Positions 18,680 to 28,275 of a stretch of DNA of 64,000 nucleotides are shown here, in pieces (the first letter of the stretch is position 1; each line of letters starts with the position of its first letter). The notes below the pieces were generated by a model. That model was not told where the DNA came from. It saw nothing but the letters and a program-made list of their open reading frames with translations, and did not search any database. This DNA comes from Falsigemmobacter intermedius (GTDB taxonomy: Bacteria > Pseudomonadota > Alphaproteobacteria > Rhodobacterales > Rhodobacteraceae): assembly GCF_004054105.1 (NCBI RefSeq), contig NZ_SBLC01000002.1, positions 62,001 through 126,000 of the forward strand, in the 5' to 3' direction. Made by a program: the position numbers and the translations under genes.

Positions 18680-18949
18680 TTATTCTGCAGCTTCTGCGGT
18701 CTGGACGACCGAAATGAAGGTGCGGCCTTTCAGGCCTTTGCGGAACTCAACGCGGCCATCGGTGGTCGCGAAGATGGTGTGGTCGCGGCCCATGCCAACG
18801 TTCTCGCCCGGGAACCATTTGGTGCCGCGCTGACGAACGATGATGTTACCGGCGACGCAGACCTGGCCACCGTAGAGTTTTACGCCAAGGCGGCGACCAG
18901 CTGAGTCGCGGCCGTTGCGGGAGGAACCGCCAGCTTTTTTATGTGCCAT
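18680..18949 (-). CDS. rpmA: 50S ribosomal protein L27
   Basis: An 89-residue large-subunit protein near the peptidyl transferase centre. It has the diagnostic N-terminus [20 protein letters not shown], then LGVKLYGGQ, and the [20 protein letters not shown] core. It follows rplU by 13 bp, the universal rplU-rpmA order. Confidence 0.98.
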   Translation of the reverse strand: MAHKKAGGSSRNGRDSAGRRLGVKLYGGQVCVAGNIIVRQRGTKWFPGENVGMGRDHTIFATTDGRVEFRKGLKGRTFISVVQTAEAAE

Positions 18950-18962
18950 GGGAGGTTACTCC

Positions 18963-19349
18963 TTATTTCGATTCGTGTGCTGCACGACGCGCGTCGGCAG
19001 TACCGGTTGCTGCAGCAACGCCCGAAGCTTCTGCGCCCGAAGCGAGAATGTCGGTGACGCGGACCAGGGTCAGCTTCTGACGGTGGCCTTTGGTGCGCTG
19101 CGACGAGTGCTTACGACGACGCTTGACGAAGTTGATGACTTTGTCAGCTTTGATCTGGTCGATAACTTCAGCCTGAACAGCTGCACCGGCAACCAGCGGA
19201 GCGCCAACGGTCAGGGTCTCGCCGCCAACCATCAGGATCTCGTTGAACTGGATCTTGTCACCAGCCGAAGCTGCAAGCTTTTCAACGCGCAGGACGTCAC
19301 CGGCCTGAACTTTGTATTGCTTGCCGCCAGTCTTGAGGACCGCAAACAT
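18963..19349 (-). CDS. rplU: 50S ribosomal protein L21 with C-terminal extension
   Basis: A 128-residue L21. Residues 1-103 are the normal protein (MFAVLKTGGKQYKVQAGD, FNEILMVGGE, and KRRRKHSSQRTKGHRQKLTLVRVTDI). An extra Ala-rich tail of about 25 residues (ASGAEASGVAAATG...RRAAHESK) is added, as often seen in alphaproteobacterial L21. It is the first gene of the L21-L27 operon. Confidence 0.97.
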   Translation of the reverse strand: MFAVLKTGGKQYKVQAGDVLRVEKLAASAGDKIQFNEILMVGGETLTVGAPLVAGAAVQAEVIDQIKADKVINFVKRRRKHSSQRTKGHRQKLTLVRVTDILASGAEASGVAAATGTADARRAAHESK

Positions 19350-19505
19350 GGTCTTTCCTTCCTACAGTTTCCGCGTCCTGCGGCCCCGGAGTTTCCCCCG
19401 ATGTTGATGCCTTCGGACTGCGCGCCCCGGAACGGGTGGACCCCGGCGGAGCGTCAAAAAAGAACTCCGGCCCCGAGTCGCCCCGGTCCGGATGGACGCT
19501 TCTCG

Positions 19506-19528
19506 CAATAACGCCCCCCCTAAGTCAA
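19506..19528 (-). promoter_or_regulatory. Possible rplU promoter
   Basis: On the minus strand a TTGACT hexamer (19523-19528) is followed by a G-rich spacer and a weak -10-like region near 19506. It would give a leader of about 150 nt before rplU. The -35 is good but the -10 is poor. Confidence 0.35.
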
Positions 19529-19574
19529 GCCTTATGGCAGCCCGGAGAGGCGGTTTCGCCTTTTAAAATAAGGC

Positions 19575-20399
19575 TCAGATGTCGCGGCCGGTCAGCATCC
19601 CGGCCGCCGCCGTGCCAAGGTCGCGCGAGACCACCGCAAAGACCTTATCAAAGGTCGCAAAAAGCGCGCGGTTGAGAAGCTGCCCCTCAGGGGATTGGGA
19701 AAATTCAACATAGGCTGTCAGCTCAGCATCGCTCAGCGGACGGTAAGCCATGGCGAGGTAAGGCAAAAGCCAGGAGGCGGTCTCCTCACGGATCGCATCC
19801 TCCTGCGACCACAGATCCGCCATCATATCAGGATCAGGCACATCTTCGTCAAAAGCCCCTGCCGCGCGCATGCCCTGATAGAAGGCCAGATTGGCATTCA
19901 TGCCGCCCGCAACGTTCTGCTCGATCAGATCATTGGTCTCGATCAGCCGCTCAATCAAAACAACGCGACCAGGAAGATCGACGCCGAAGTTGCCCCAGGC
20001 CCGCTCTGCCGCCGCTTTGACCTGATCGTCGAGATAGGCGCGACGGGCCTGCACCTCAAGATCGCTGATCCTCTGGCCTGTGGGGCTGTCGAAAAAGGCC
20101 CGCATCTTCGCCACCGCTTCCGGCTGGTCTTCAAGACGCGCTTCCAGATCGGCTTCCGCCATCTCCTGCATCACAGCCGGGGCATGGATCCGGGTGACCT
20201 CACGGGTCCAGCGCGCCCCGCCCTCTCCGGGAAAGAGATCCGCTTCAAGGCCTTCGCCAAAGCGCAGCCCCTCATCGCTCAGCACTTCAAAAAGTTCGGT
20301 GAAGCGCAGTGAGGCCGCCAGCTCGCGCACCGGACCCGCAAGCCCGGGGCCGGACATCAGCAAAACCAGCAGGACCGGCGAGAAGAGGCGCGCAAACAT
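19575..20399 (-). CDS. DUF2059-containing secreted protein
   Basis: A 274-residue protein with a clear N-terminal signal peptide (LFSPVLLVLLMSGPGLA, cleavage after AGPGLA-type end), so probably periplasmic. The C-terminal half matches the DUF2059 pattern (YRPLSDAELTAYVEFSQSPEGQLLNRAL), in which a helix pair with a PEGQ/PTGQ motif recurs; a second copy of a similar motif (FFDSPTGQRIS) lies in the first half. Function is not established for the family. It lies between rplU and the tRNA-Ser units and shares no operon. Confidence 0.72.
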   Translation of the reverse strand: MFARLFSPVLLVLLMSGPGLAGPVRELAASLRFTELFEVLSDEGLRFGEGLEADLFPGEGGARWTREVTRIHAPAVMQEMAEADLEARLEDQPEAVAKMRAFFDSPTGQRISDLEVQARRAYLDDQVKAAAERAWGNFGVDLPGRVVLIERLIETNDLIEQNVAGGMNANLAFYQGMRAAGAFDEDVPDPDMMADLWSQEDAIREETASWLLPYLAMAYRPLSDAELTAYVEFSQSPEGQLLNRALFATFDKVFAVVSRDLGTAAAGMLTGRDI

Positions 20400-20495
20400 T
20401 CAGGGAAACTCCGACAGGGTCCGTCACTTTAGCCTGCCCTGCGCCCCGCGCGAAGGCCAGTGAAAAAAATGTGTGTTTTTCCCGACTTTTCCCCC

Positions 20496-20524
20496 TTGCG
20501 GCCAGGCACAGCCCTCAGTAGAAA
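20496..20524 (+). promoter_or_regulatory. Promoter of tRNA-Ser copy 1
   Basis: TTGCGG (20496-20501), a 17-bp spacer, then TAGAAA (20519-20524). The tRNA begins 28 nt after the -10. The same -35 and spacing occur before copy 2. Confidence 0.6.
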
Positions 20525-20552
20525 CCGCCCCAGACGACCCCCAGATGTTCAC

Positions 20553-20642
<90 letters not shown>

Positions 20643-20877
20643 CATCCCTCTGATGTGGCATTTTTCCCCCCGGACTAAATCGACAGGCTCTCAAAGCGCG
20701 CTTTGATATGTTCTGGCCCTCCTGCGGATCTCGCATCAAGGCAGACCCGCGGTGCGCAGCCTGATGCCGGCCCTTTTCCACAAGCCTCTGACCTTAAAGT
20801 CTTTCCTGTAATCCCCCGGCTCCCTAACGCTGAGAACAGCCGCGCGAAAAACTTCGCTGCGATGCGCGTTTCCCCTC

Positions 20878-20906
20878 TTGCGGCCCTCTGCGGCCCCGGC
20901 TAAACA
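20878..20906 (+). promoter_or_regulatory. Promoter of tRNA-Ser copy 2
   Basis: TTGCGG (20878-20883), a 17-bp spacer, and TAAACA (20901-20906). This second promoter shows that copy 2 is its own transcription unit. Confidence 0.6.
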
Positions 20907-20934
20907 CCGCCTCAGACGACCCCCAGATGTTCAC

Positions 20935-21024
<90 letters not shown>

Positions 21025-21162
21025 CATCCCCACGGGATGCGGCACTCCGGCTCAGGCCGGATTTTTTATTTTCCATCACAGACTTGCGGGCAAAGTCCGA
21101 TCTGCGGCATTCAGGTCTGCGGCTGCGTCTTTGCGCAAACCCCTGCGACAGGTGAGGTGAGC

Positions 21163-24100
21163 ATGCGTGCTCTCGGGCAAAAAACCCTGATTTCAGCGGC
21201 AGATCTGCTGCGCTTTTCAGCCTGCGCCCATGCCCGCCGGCTTGATCTGCAGCACGCGCCTCAGCCTGCCTCCGCCGCACTTGTGCAGGCGGCAGCAGCG
21301 ACGCTTGAGGCCATGCGCCGGGGCGATGACCTCATCAGCCCTGCGGTTTTTCTGACAGGAGACACTCTCGCGCAGGCCGATTTTCTGCGCCGCGTTCCCC
21401 GCCCGTCAAAGCGCGGCACGCAAAGCTATGAGCCCGGTCTGATCACCACCGAAGCGCCCGGCCCCGCCGGGGTCATTGCCCTCGCCCTTTGTGCCGATCT
21501 GATGGCGGACGTCCAGGGAGAGGTGCCGCAGGCGGCGCATTTCGGGCCGGACAGTCAGACGACCACCCCGCTGCCGCTGCGCGATTACATTCACTACACC
21601 CGCAGTCTTCATGCCCGGCTGAAAGCCTTCAGCGCAGACCCTCCGCAGACCCGCCCGCAGCCCTGCGCGGGGTGTGGCGACTGCCGCTGGCAGCCGCAGT
21701 GCCGGGCGCGCTGGCAGGCTGAGGACAGTCTTTATCAGCTCGCCGGGCTAAAACGCGGCCAGGCAAAAGCGCTGATCGCTGCGGGGGTAGAAACCCTCAC
21801 CGCGCTGTCAGACCTGAGCGCCCCGCCCCGGGGGCTGACGGAGGGCACCACCGCCCGCCTTGCGGCGCGGGCACGGCTGCATCTTTCAGGGGATAAGGGG
21901 GCCACCCGCTTTGAGCCGCGCCCCGCCAGCCCCGGTCAGGGCTTTGATCTTCTGCCTGCGCCGCAGGAGGGGGATGTTTTTTACGCGCTCAGCGGCGAAA
22001 ACCATGCTCTCGGCAGCGGTGAGACCCTCATGCTTTACGGGCCGGGCGCGGCGGAGCTCACCCGCCTGCCCGACGATCTGAAACGCCATTTTGAGCGCTT
22101 CCCCACCGCGCAGATCTGCCATTTCGGCCCTGAGCCCTCAAACGCGCTGAAGCGGCTGACGACCACCCTGGGCTCCGGCGAAGCCTTCCTCGACCGGCTG
22201 CTGCGCGAGCGGCGTCTGACCGATCTTGCCGCCGTGCTGCGGGGGGCTTTCCTCTGCGCAAAGCCCCCTGCCCGGATCGCGGATCTGGCGGAATTTCTCG
22301 GCCTGCCGCCCCTCACAACCGAGCCTTCGGCTGATCTGGCCTGCCGGCTGACCGAAGACCTCCGCGCCTGGCTTTTGCAAAATCGCCCCGAGCGTCCCTG
22401 GCCGCAACCCGCCCCCCAGGCCGCCGAAAAGGAAAGCCTGGAGGACAGCGAAAGCGCGGAACTGCGCGCCCTCCTGGCTGCCTCAGATCTGAGTGCAGAG
22501 CGTCAGGCGATGCTCTTTGATCTGGGGATGTTTCACCGCCGCGAAGTGAAGCCCGCGCAATGGGCGGTCTTTTCCTCTCTCAGCAAAGAGGAGGAGGAAC
22601 TTCTTGAGGATCTCGATGCGCTTGGCGGTCTGATCGCAGTCAGCCCGGTTGAGCCGGTGAAACGCTCGTTCCGGCGCAGCTACCGCTTTCCGCCGCAGGA
22701 GACGAAACTGCGGGCGGGCAAGCGCGTCACCCTGCCGGTCGAAGACGGCCCGCCTGCTTCGGTCACCATCGAGGAAATGGACCGCCGCGCCGGGCACATT
22801 ACGCTCAAAGCCGGGCCGGGCAAGGCCGCGCTGCTGGGCGAGCGGCTGAACCTGCACCCCGACTGGCCGCTCGACACCAAAGTCCTCGCAGCGGCGCTGC
22901 GCGATGTCATTGAGGATCAATGCGGCCCCCGTCAGTACCGCGCGGTGGAGGATCTGCTCTCCCGCAGCCCCCCGCGGCTGAGCAGCGGCCCGCTGAGCGC
23001 AATGGACGATCCGGTCAGCGCCGTTGTGGCGGCGACCAGCGCTCTCGATCACAGCCTTTTGCCGATCCAGGGACCGCCCGGCACCGGGAAAACCTATGTC
23101 ACCGCCCGCGCGATCCTTGCGCTGCTGCGCCAGGGGGCGCGGGTGGGCGTGACGTCGAACAGCCATGAGGCCATCCGCAATGTGCTGACCGGCTGCCTTG
23201 CGGCCGCAGAGAGCGATGATCTGCCCTTCACCCTTGATCTTGTGCACAAAACCTCCGGCCCGGAGGATGGCTACCCCGAAGACAGCCCCGTGCGGCGCAC
23301 CACCAGCAACGAAGAAGCGGCGGGCGGGCGGCATATCGTCGGTGCCACGGCCTGGTTCTTCTGCCGGGATGAGAATATCCAGGCCTTTGACTGGCTCTTT
23401 GTCGATGAGGCCGGACAGGTGGGCCTCGCCAATATGACCGCCATGGGGCGCGCGGCTAAAAACATCGTTCTGGTGGGTGATCCGCAGCAGCTGCCTCAGG
23501 TGGTTCAGGGCCTGCATCCGGAACCGGCGGGACGCTCCTGCCTGGAGTGGGTGATCGGCGGCGATGGCACGGTGACGCCAGATCGCGGGATCTTTTTGTC
23601 GGTGTCGCGGCGGATGCACCCGGAGGTCTGCAGCTATATCTCAGATCAGATCTATGCCGGGCGGCTGACGAGCCATCCGGAGACCGCATTGCAGGGCGTG
23701 ACGGGCTGTCGCTATCCGGCAGCAGGCGCCTTCTTTGTGCCCCTCGATCATGAAGGCAACAGCCAGACCGCCCCGGAAGAGGCCGCAGCCATCCGCGAAG
23801 CGGTGAGCGAACTGCTCAAGGGCTGCTGGCAGGGCAAAACCGGTGCGCCCCGTCCCATGAGGCCACAGGATATCATTGTGGTCGCGCCCTATAATGCCCA
23901 GGTCAATGCGCTGCGCGAGATCATGCCGCCGGGGATCCGGGTCGGCACGGTTGACACCTTTCAGGGCCAGGAGGCCCCGGTCTGCCTCGTGTCGATGACG
24001 GCCTCATCGGCGGAAGAAAGCGCGCGGGGGATGGAGTTTCTGCTCTCGCTCAACCGGATCAATGTGGCGGTCTCACGGGCCAAAGCCCTGGCGCTGGTCT

Positions 24101-24192
24101 TTGGCGCGCGCCGCCTGCGCGAGGCGGCCTGCAGCAGCATCAACGAAATCCGCCTCGTGAACACCCTCTGCGCGCTGCCGGTCTGCTCCTGA
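21163..24192 (+). CDS. TM0106-like RecB nuclease/SF1 helicase fusion with degenerate nuclease sites
   Basis: About 1009 residues from ATG 21163 (GAGG upstream). Residues 1-230 resemble the TM0106-type RecB-like nuclease (ISAADLLRFSACAHARRLDL, QADFLRR, cysteine cluster CAGCGDCRWQPQC). Residues about 265-400 resemble its RNase H-like domain. Residues about 560-1009 form a Dna2/UPF1-type helicase with Walker A GPPGTGKT (about 636), DEAGQ, GDPQQLPQ, SVSRRMHPEV, TVDTFQGQEA and NVAVSRAKA, all intact. The usual YEVVDTK catalytic motif is replaced by YEPGLITTEA, and the FFDLEGDP motif by FYALSGENH. It is probably an ATP-driven DNA or RNA translocase without nuclease activity. Confidence 0.8.
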   Translation: MRALGQKTLISAADLLRFSACAHARRLDLQHAPQPASAALVQAAAATLEAMRRGDDLISPAVFLTGDTLAQADFLRRVPRPSKRGTQSYEPGLITTEAPGPAGVIALALCADLMADVQGEVPQAAHFGPDSQTTTPLPLRDYIHYTRSLHARLKAFSADPPQTRPQPCAGCGDCRWQPQCRARWQAEDSLYQLAGLKRGQAKALIAAGVETLTALSDLSAPPRGLTEGTTARLAARARLHLSGDKGATRFEPRPASPGQGFDLLPAPQEGDVFYALSGENHALGSGETLMLYGPGAAELTRLPDDLKRHFERFPTAQICHFGPEPSNALKRLTTTLGSGEAFLDRLLRERRLTDLAAVLRGAFLCAKPPARIADLAEFLGLPPLTTEPSADLACRLTEDLRAWLLQNRPERPWPQPAPQAAEKESLEDSESAELRALLAASDLSAERQAMLFDLGMFHRREVKPAQWAVFSSLSKEEEELLEDLDALGGLIAVSPVEPVKRSFRRSYRFPPQETKLRAGKRVTLPVEDGPPASVTIEEMDRRAGHITLKAGPGKAALLGERLNLHPDWPLDTKVLAAALRDVIEDQCGPRQYRAVEDLLSRSPPRLSSGPLSAMDDPVSAVVAATSALDHSLLPIQGPPGTGKTYVTARAILALLRQGARVGVTSNSHEAIRNVLTGCLAAAESDDLPFTLDLVHKTSGPEDGYPEDSPVRRTTSNEEAAGGRHIVGATAWFFCRDENIQAFDWLFVDEAGQVGLANMTAMGRAAKNIVLVGDPQQLPQVVQGLHPEPAGRSCLEWVIGGDGTVTPDRGIFLSVSRRMHPEVCSYISDQIYAGRLTSHPETALQGVTGCRYPAAGAFFVPLDHEGNSQTAPEEAAAIREAVSELLKGCWQGKTGAPRPMRPQDIIVVAPYNAQVNALREIMPPGIRVGTVDTFQGQEAPVCLVSMTASSAEESARGMEFLLSLNRINVAVSRAKALALVFGARRLREAACSSINEIRLVNTLCALPVCS

Positions 24193-24528
24193 TCGGCCCT
24201 GCGGGAGCCGCAATGGTGACAGAGCCTCACCGGGACTGATGACGGGGGGCTCATGCCCAGCGGCTTACTCCAAAGCGTGACCCGACCTCCCTTCGGCTCT
24301 CCCCTGGTGAGCAATGTCACCCGGGGCGGGCCGAAAGGCTAATACCGCAGACAAGCGCGCGCCAAAGCAGATCGCAGCCGGACCGATCACCGGCCGGGCG
24401 GGCAATGGCGCTTTCGCGTGGTGCCCGGCGCGGATCTGCCGCAGCAAAAACGATAAGGGCCAGCCTGCCCGCGCAGCGCTGGCCCCTCCTGCGGGCAGAG
24501 ATCTGTCCGCGGCCGCCTGAGCCCCGTC
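24193..24528. other. Intergenic region between helicase and hslU
   Basis: A 336-bp gap between convergent genes. It contains the hslU-side terminator described separately and several short GC-rich inverted repeats near 24345-24420. No convincing open reading frame or RNA gene is seen. Confidence 0.4.
24440..24485 (-). terminator. Terminator of the hslV-hslU operon
   Basis: On the minus strand GGGCCAGC pairs with GCTGGCCC (24478-24485 with 24457-24464), followed by TTATCGTTTTTG. It lies about 45 bp after the hslU stop. Confidence 0.7.
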
Positions 24529-25833
24529 TTAAAGGACGTAGCGTCCCAGATCGGCCGACCGCGCCAGCTCACCCAGCTGCGCTTCGACATAAGCCGCATC
24601 GATCACCACAGCCTCGCCGCCGCGATCGGGAGCCGCGAAGGACAGCTCTTCAAAGACCCGCTCCATCACAGTGTAAAGCCGCCGTGCACCGATGTTTTCC
24701 ACCGTGCGGTTCACCTCTGCCGCAATGCGGGCCAGCGCGTCGATGCCATCTTCTGCAAAGGTGACAGTGACACCCTCAGTCGCCATCAGCGCGGTGTACT
24801 GACGGGTCAGCGCATTGTCGGTCTCCGTCAGGATGCGGCGGAAATCGCCCTCCGTCAGCGCCTTCAGCTCCACCCGGATCGGCAGACGGCCCTGAAGCTC
24901 CGGCAGCAGGTCCGAGGGTTTGGCCACATGGAAGGCCCCCGAGCAGATGAAGAGGATATGATCGGTCTTCACCGCACCGAGCTTGGTTGAAACCGTCGTG
25001 CCCTCAATCAGCGGCAGCAGATCGCGCTGCACGCCTTCGCGGCTGACATCCGCGCCCCGGGTCTCGGCCCGCGCAGCAACCTTGTCGATCTCATCAATGA
25101 AGACGATGCCCGATTCCTGCACGGCTTCGAGGGCTGCGGCCTTGACCGCATCATCATCGAGCAGCTTGTCCGCCTCTTCCGAGATCAGAACCTCATAGCT
25201 TTCCGCCACGGTCATCCGCTTGCGGGTTTTGCGCCCGCCAAAGGCTTTACCCAGCAGATCCTGCAGACCCTGCATCTGATCCATGCCGCCGCCGGGCAGA
25301 CCCGGCATCATCTGCAGCGCGGGCGCCGCTTCCGAGACCTCAATCTCAATCATGGTCTCATCAAGCTCACCGCGCTTGAGTTTGGCGCGGAACATCTCGC
25401 GGGTCTGCTCGCGGGCATCGGCACCGGCGATGGCGGCGACGACGCGGTCTTCCGCCGCCTGATGGGCGCGGGCCTTCACCTCTTCGCGCATACGGGCGCG
25501 GGTGTCATGCATGGCCACATCCGCCAGATCGCGGATGATGCTGTCGACGTCACGGCCGACATAGCCCACTTCGGTGAACTTCGTGGCCTCCACCTTCAGG
25601 AAGGGGGCCTGAGCGAGCTTGGCCAGACGGCGCGAAATCTCGGTTTTACCCACACCGGTCGGGCCGATCATCAGGATGTTTTTCGGCTGCACCTCTTCGC
25701 GCAGACCACCCTCAAGCTGGCGGCGACGCCAGCGGTTGCGCAAAGCCACGGCGACTGCGCGTTTCGCATCGGACTGGCCGATGATGAAACGGTCAAGCTC
25801 GGAGACGATTTCGCGTGGGGTCAGATCAGTCAT
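24529..25833 (-). CDS. hslU: HslUV protease ATPase subunit
   Basis: A 434-residue AAA+ unfoldase of the HslUV (ClpYQ) protease. It has Walker A GPTGVGKT (57-64), the pore-loop [14 protein letters not shown], Walker [11 protein letters not shown], a sensor region [15 protein letters not shown], and the C-terminal GRYVL that inserts into HslV. The start is ATG 25833; the ATG overlaps the stop of the upstream membrane gene (ATGA). The operon order is hslV, membrane gene, hslU. Confidence 0.98.
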   Translation of the reverse strand: MTDLTPREIVSELDRFIIGQSDAKRAVAVALRNRWRRRQLEGGLREEVQPKNILMIGPTGVGKTEISRRLAKLAQAPFLKVEATKFTEVGYVGRDVDSIIRDLADVAMHDTRARMREEVKARAHQAAEDRVVAAIAGADAREQTREMFRAKLKRGELDETMIEIEVSEAAPALQMMPGLPGGGMDQMQGLQDLLGKAFGGRKTRKRMTVAESYEVLISEEADKLLDDDAVKAAALEAVQESGIVFIDEIDKVAARAETRGADVSREGVQRDLLPLIEGTTVSTKLGAVKTDHILFICSGAFHVAKPSDLLPELQGRLPIRVELKALTEGDFRRILTETDNALTRQYTALMATEGVTVTFAEDGIDALARIAAEVNRTVENIGARRLYTVMERVFEELSFAAPDRGGEAVVIDAAYVEAQLGELARSADLGRYVL

Positions 25834-26879
25834 ATCCGTTGTCCATAGGGAGGAAGGCGGGTCTTGCCGGGAAACTCCGGCAGCGCCCGCAAAAGCGCCC
25901 CGCGCAGCCGGTCCCACTGCGCGCCAAGGAACACGAGGCCAAGGCCCAGTCCCAGGATCACCAGCATCGGGCTGTCAAACAGGGCAAAGACGATCCCGAC
26001 GGCATAGGCCGCGCCGGAAACAAGGAAAGAACGCCGGTCAATCACCAGAGCCACCAGCGCCAGCAGGCACAGGATCGCCAGCAAAGGCAGGCTGTGGTCA
26101 TAGCTCAGCAGCCGCAGCGCCAGCGGGTTGATGATCGCAGGAGCGGCAAGAACATGCAGCCAGAAACCGGTCGCCGCCCGGGTCGAGATCCGCCGCGGAT
26201 CGCTGAGATCAAAGCGCATGGCCAGCGCAAAGCAGCCCAGACCAAAGCCCATCGACAAAAGCGCAGGAAGTCCCGAGGAGGAGAAATGCAGCAGCGCAAA
26301 GGCGTCATCCGGCACCATGTTGCGATGCGCCAGCCAGGTCCAGACCGTGGTGAAGACCGCCCCGCCGATCAAAAGCGCATCAAAGGGCACGCGGAAGATG
26401 CGGTAATGCACCATCATCCCCACAGCCGCCGTGGCGAAGGTCAGCGGCTTGAGCAGGCCGAAAGGCAGATCCAGCGCCTCGCCCAGAATACCGCCAAGCG
26501 TCAGAAAGCTCAGGCCAAACATCACCGCCAGCGCGATGGAGGGGGCCACCATCCGCCGCGTCAGAGTGAAATAGCGCTGCACGCCGTAAAGTCCCGCCAA
26601 CGTCAGCGCCACCCCCGCCAGCGAGGACAAAGTGCCCGGCAGGCCCTCTGCCGTCAGAATGGCCGCCAGAACCCCGGTCCAGCCCGCAAAAAGGATGCTC
26701 AGCCCGATGACGATGAAGATCTCATTGAAACCGCGAAAAAGCTGAAAGGGCTCTTCCGAGGGGGCAAGGCCCGCAGCTTCCTGCATCCGCTGGTCCGCCA
26801 GCGCCGTCAGCCCCGTGGCCTGAGCCTCAGAGATCAGGCCGGAGCGGACCGCGGTCTTGAGATCCTCAGAGGTGATCAT
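25830..26879 (-). CDS. Multi-spanning membrane protein between hslV and hslU (DUF2157/DUF4401-like)
   Basis: A 349-residue protein. The first 45 residues are a soluble helical head ([20 protein letters not shown]), followed by about ten transmembrane segments (for example [21 protein letters not shown]) and a short basic tail. This is the layout of DUF2157-type membrane proteins, whose function is unknown. It overlaps hslV and hslU by 4 bp each (ATGA twice), so it must be co-translated with the protease. That position suggests a link to membrane protein quality control, an inference only. Confidence 0.72.
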   Translation of the reverse strand: MITSEDLKTAVRSGLISEAQATGLTALADQRMQEAAGLAPSEEPFQLFRGFNEIFIVIGLSILFAGWTGVLAAILTAEGLPGTLSSLAGVALTLAGLYGVQRYFTLTRRMVAPSIALAVMFGLSFLTLGGILGEALDLPFGLLKPLTFATAAVGMMVHYRIFRVPFDALLIGGAVFTTVWTWLAHRNMVPDDAFALLHFSSSGLPALLSMGFGLGCFALAMRFDLSDPRRISTRAATGFWLHVLAAPAIINPLALRLLSYDHSLPLLAILCLLALVALVIDRRSFLVSGAAYAVGIVFALFDSPMLVILGLGLGLVFLGAQWDRLRGALLRALPEFPGKTRLPPYGQRI

Positions 26880-27454
26880 GGGGCGGGCACGCGCTCAACG
26901 GTCAGATTGCCGTTGGTATAGACGCAGATCGAAGCCGCGATGGCCATGGCTTTGCGCGCCACATCTTCGGCAGAAAGATCGGTCTCCATCAGACCGCGCG
27001 CCGCCGCCAGGGCGAAGTTGCCGCCCGAGCCGATGGCCGCCACGTCATGTTCCGGCTCCAGCACATCGCCCGCACCGGTGATGACGTAAAGCCCCGCCCC
27101 GTCGGTCACGATCAGCATGGCCTCAAGATTGCGGAGGTATTTATCCATCCGCCAGTCTTTCGCCAGATCCACGCAGGCGCGCAGAAGCTGGCCCGGCGCG
27201 GCTTCAAGCTTGCGCTCAAGACGTTCAAGAAGCGTGAAGGCATCCGCAGTCGATCCGGCAAAGCCCACCACCACATCACGGCCGCCCGGCGAAAGCCTCC
27301 GCACTTTGCGTGCGGTGCCCTTAATCACCGTCTGACCAAGGCTCACCTGGCCATCGCCTGCGATCACCACTTCACCGCCCCGGCGCACACCAAGAATCGT
27401 CGTCCCGTGCCAGCCGGGGAATTTATCGTCAGCCATCGTGCCGCGCTCCGTCAT
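26876..27454 (-). CDS. hslV: HslUV protease proteolytic subunit
   Basis: A 192-residue threonine protease subunit. The mature N-terminal Thr lies in [13 protein letters not shown]; the sequence before it is a propeptide. The core [39 protein letters not shown] and [16 protein letters not shown] match the family. The start is MTERG at 27454; MADDK at 27436 is an alternative, as neither has a strong ribosome site. Expressed with the membrane gene and hslU; commonly heat-shock induced. Confidence 0.97.
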   Translation of the reverse strand: MTERGTMADDKFPGWHGTTILGVRRGGEVVIAGDGQVSLGQTVIKGTARKVRRLSPGGRDVVVGFAGSTADAFTLLERLERKLEAAPGQLLRACVDLAKDWRMDKYLRNLEAMLIVTDGAGLYVITGAGDVLEPEHDVAAIGSGGNFALAAARGLMETDLSAEDVARKAMAIAASICVYTNGNLTVERVPAP

Positions 27455-27505
27455 AGTCCTGATCCGATATGGCGGCAGGACCGCTGAGGCGCAAGACCGG
27501 CGGGA

Positions 27506-27982
27506 TTAATCGGCTGCGAGCGCCAGCGGCAAAATCGTGGTGGATTTAATCTCTTCCATGCTCAGAAGCGCGGTGACGTTGTAAATCCGAACCTCAGAGA
27601 TCAGCGCCTGATAGAAGGTGTCATAGGCGCGGGCGTTTTTCACCCGGACCTTCAGGATATAATCGATATCCCCCGCAAGGCGATGCGCCTCCAGCACTTC
27701 GGGGCGGCTTTGCAGAACCTGCAAAAACTTACCCTGCCAGCCCGCATCATGCTCTGACGTCCGCACCAGGACGAAGAAACAGGCCTCAAGCCCGAGCGCC
27801 TCGGCATCCAGCAGCGCCGTGGTGCGCAGGATGACGCCACTTTCTTTCATCCGCCGGATACGGTTCCAGACCGGCGTTTTGGAGCTGCTGACCCGCCGCG
27901 CGATCTCATCAAGAGAGAGCGAGGCATCTTCCTGGAGTGCAGCAAGGATTTTCCGATCCATCTCATCCAGACGGGCAGCCAT
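27506..27982 (-). CDS. Lrp/AsnC-family transcriptional regulator
   Basis: A 158-residue regulator with an N-terminal helix-turn-helix (LDEMDRKILAALQEDASLSLDEIARRV) and a C-terminal RAM effector domain (AHRLAGDIDYILKVRVKNARAYDTFYQALI). These proteins sense amino acids such as leucine. The start is ATG 27982, which has AGGAG 9 nt upstream; the longer 183-residue reading has no good start. It is divergent from the ferredoxin-NADP reductase gene across 293 bp, which may mark its target or only its own regulation. Confidence 0.88.
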   Translation of the reverse strand: MAARLDEMDRKILAALQEDASLSLDEIARRVSSSKTPVWNRIRRMKESGVILRTTALLDAEALGLEACFFVLVRTSEHDAGWQGKFLQVLQSRPEVLEAHRLAGDIDYILKVRVKNARAYDTFYQALISEVRIYNVTALLSMEEIKSTTILPLALAAD

Positions 27983-28275
27983 ACCATAGATCTCCTGATG
28001 ACCGGGACAGAAGGGCCCCATTTGCCTATATATCCGGGAATTTATCCCAAAGCTCAAGGGCGGAACCGCAGATCAGAGGGGCGATCTTCCTGCTGCCTGC
28101 CCCGTGACGATCCGCCACCCCTGCCCGCAGTGCGCCGCGGCCGCATCACCCTCTCGCGCGGCTTTCCCTTTGCCTGAGTTTTCGTTAAGGGAAAAGCCGT
28201 TCTGAGTGCGGCCCGCAGATCGGGTCGCGACCTCGCTGTTGCGGTGCCTGACACCCTGAACCGGACCCGAGACGC
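27983..28275. promoter_or_regulatory. Divergent spacer between lrp-like gene and fpr
   Basis: This 293-bp spacer contains an AT-rich patch with an imperfect inverted repeat (ggaatttatccc near 28037-28049), which could be an Lrp operator, next to the lrp-like start. No strong -35/-10 pair for fpr was recognised; no small gene is seen. Confidence 0.3.

Noticed and set aside
22483-23619. 378-codon open frame on the minus strand
   Set aside because: Antisense shadow of the helicase domains.
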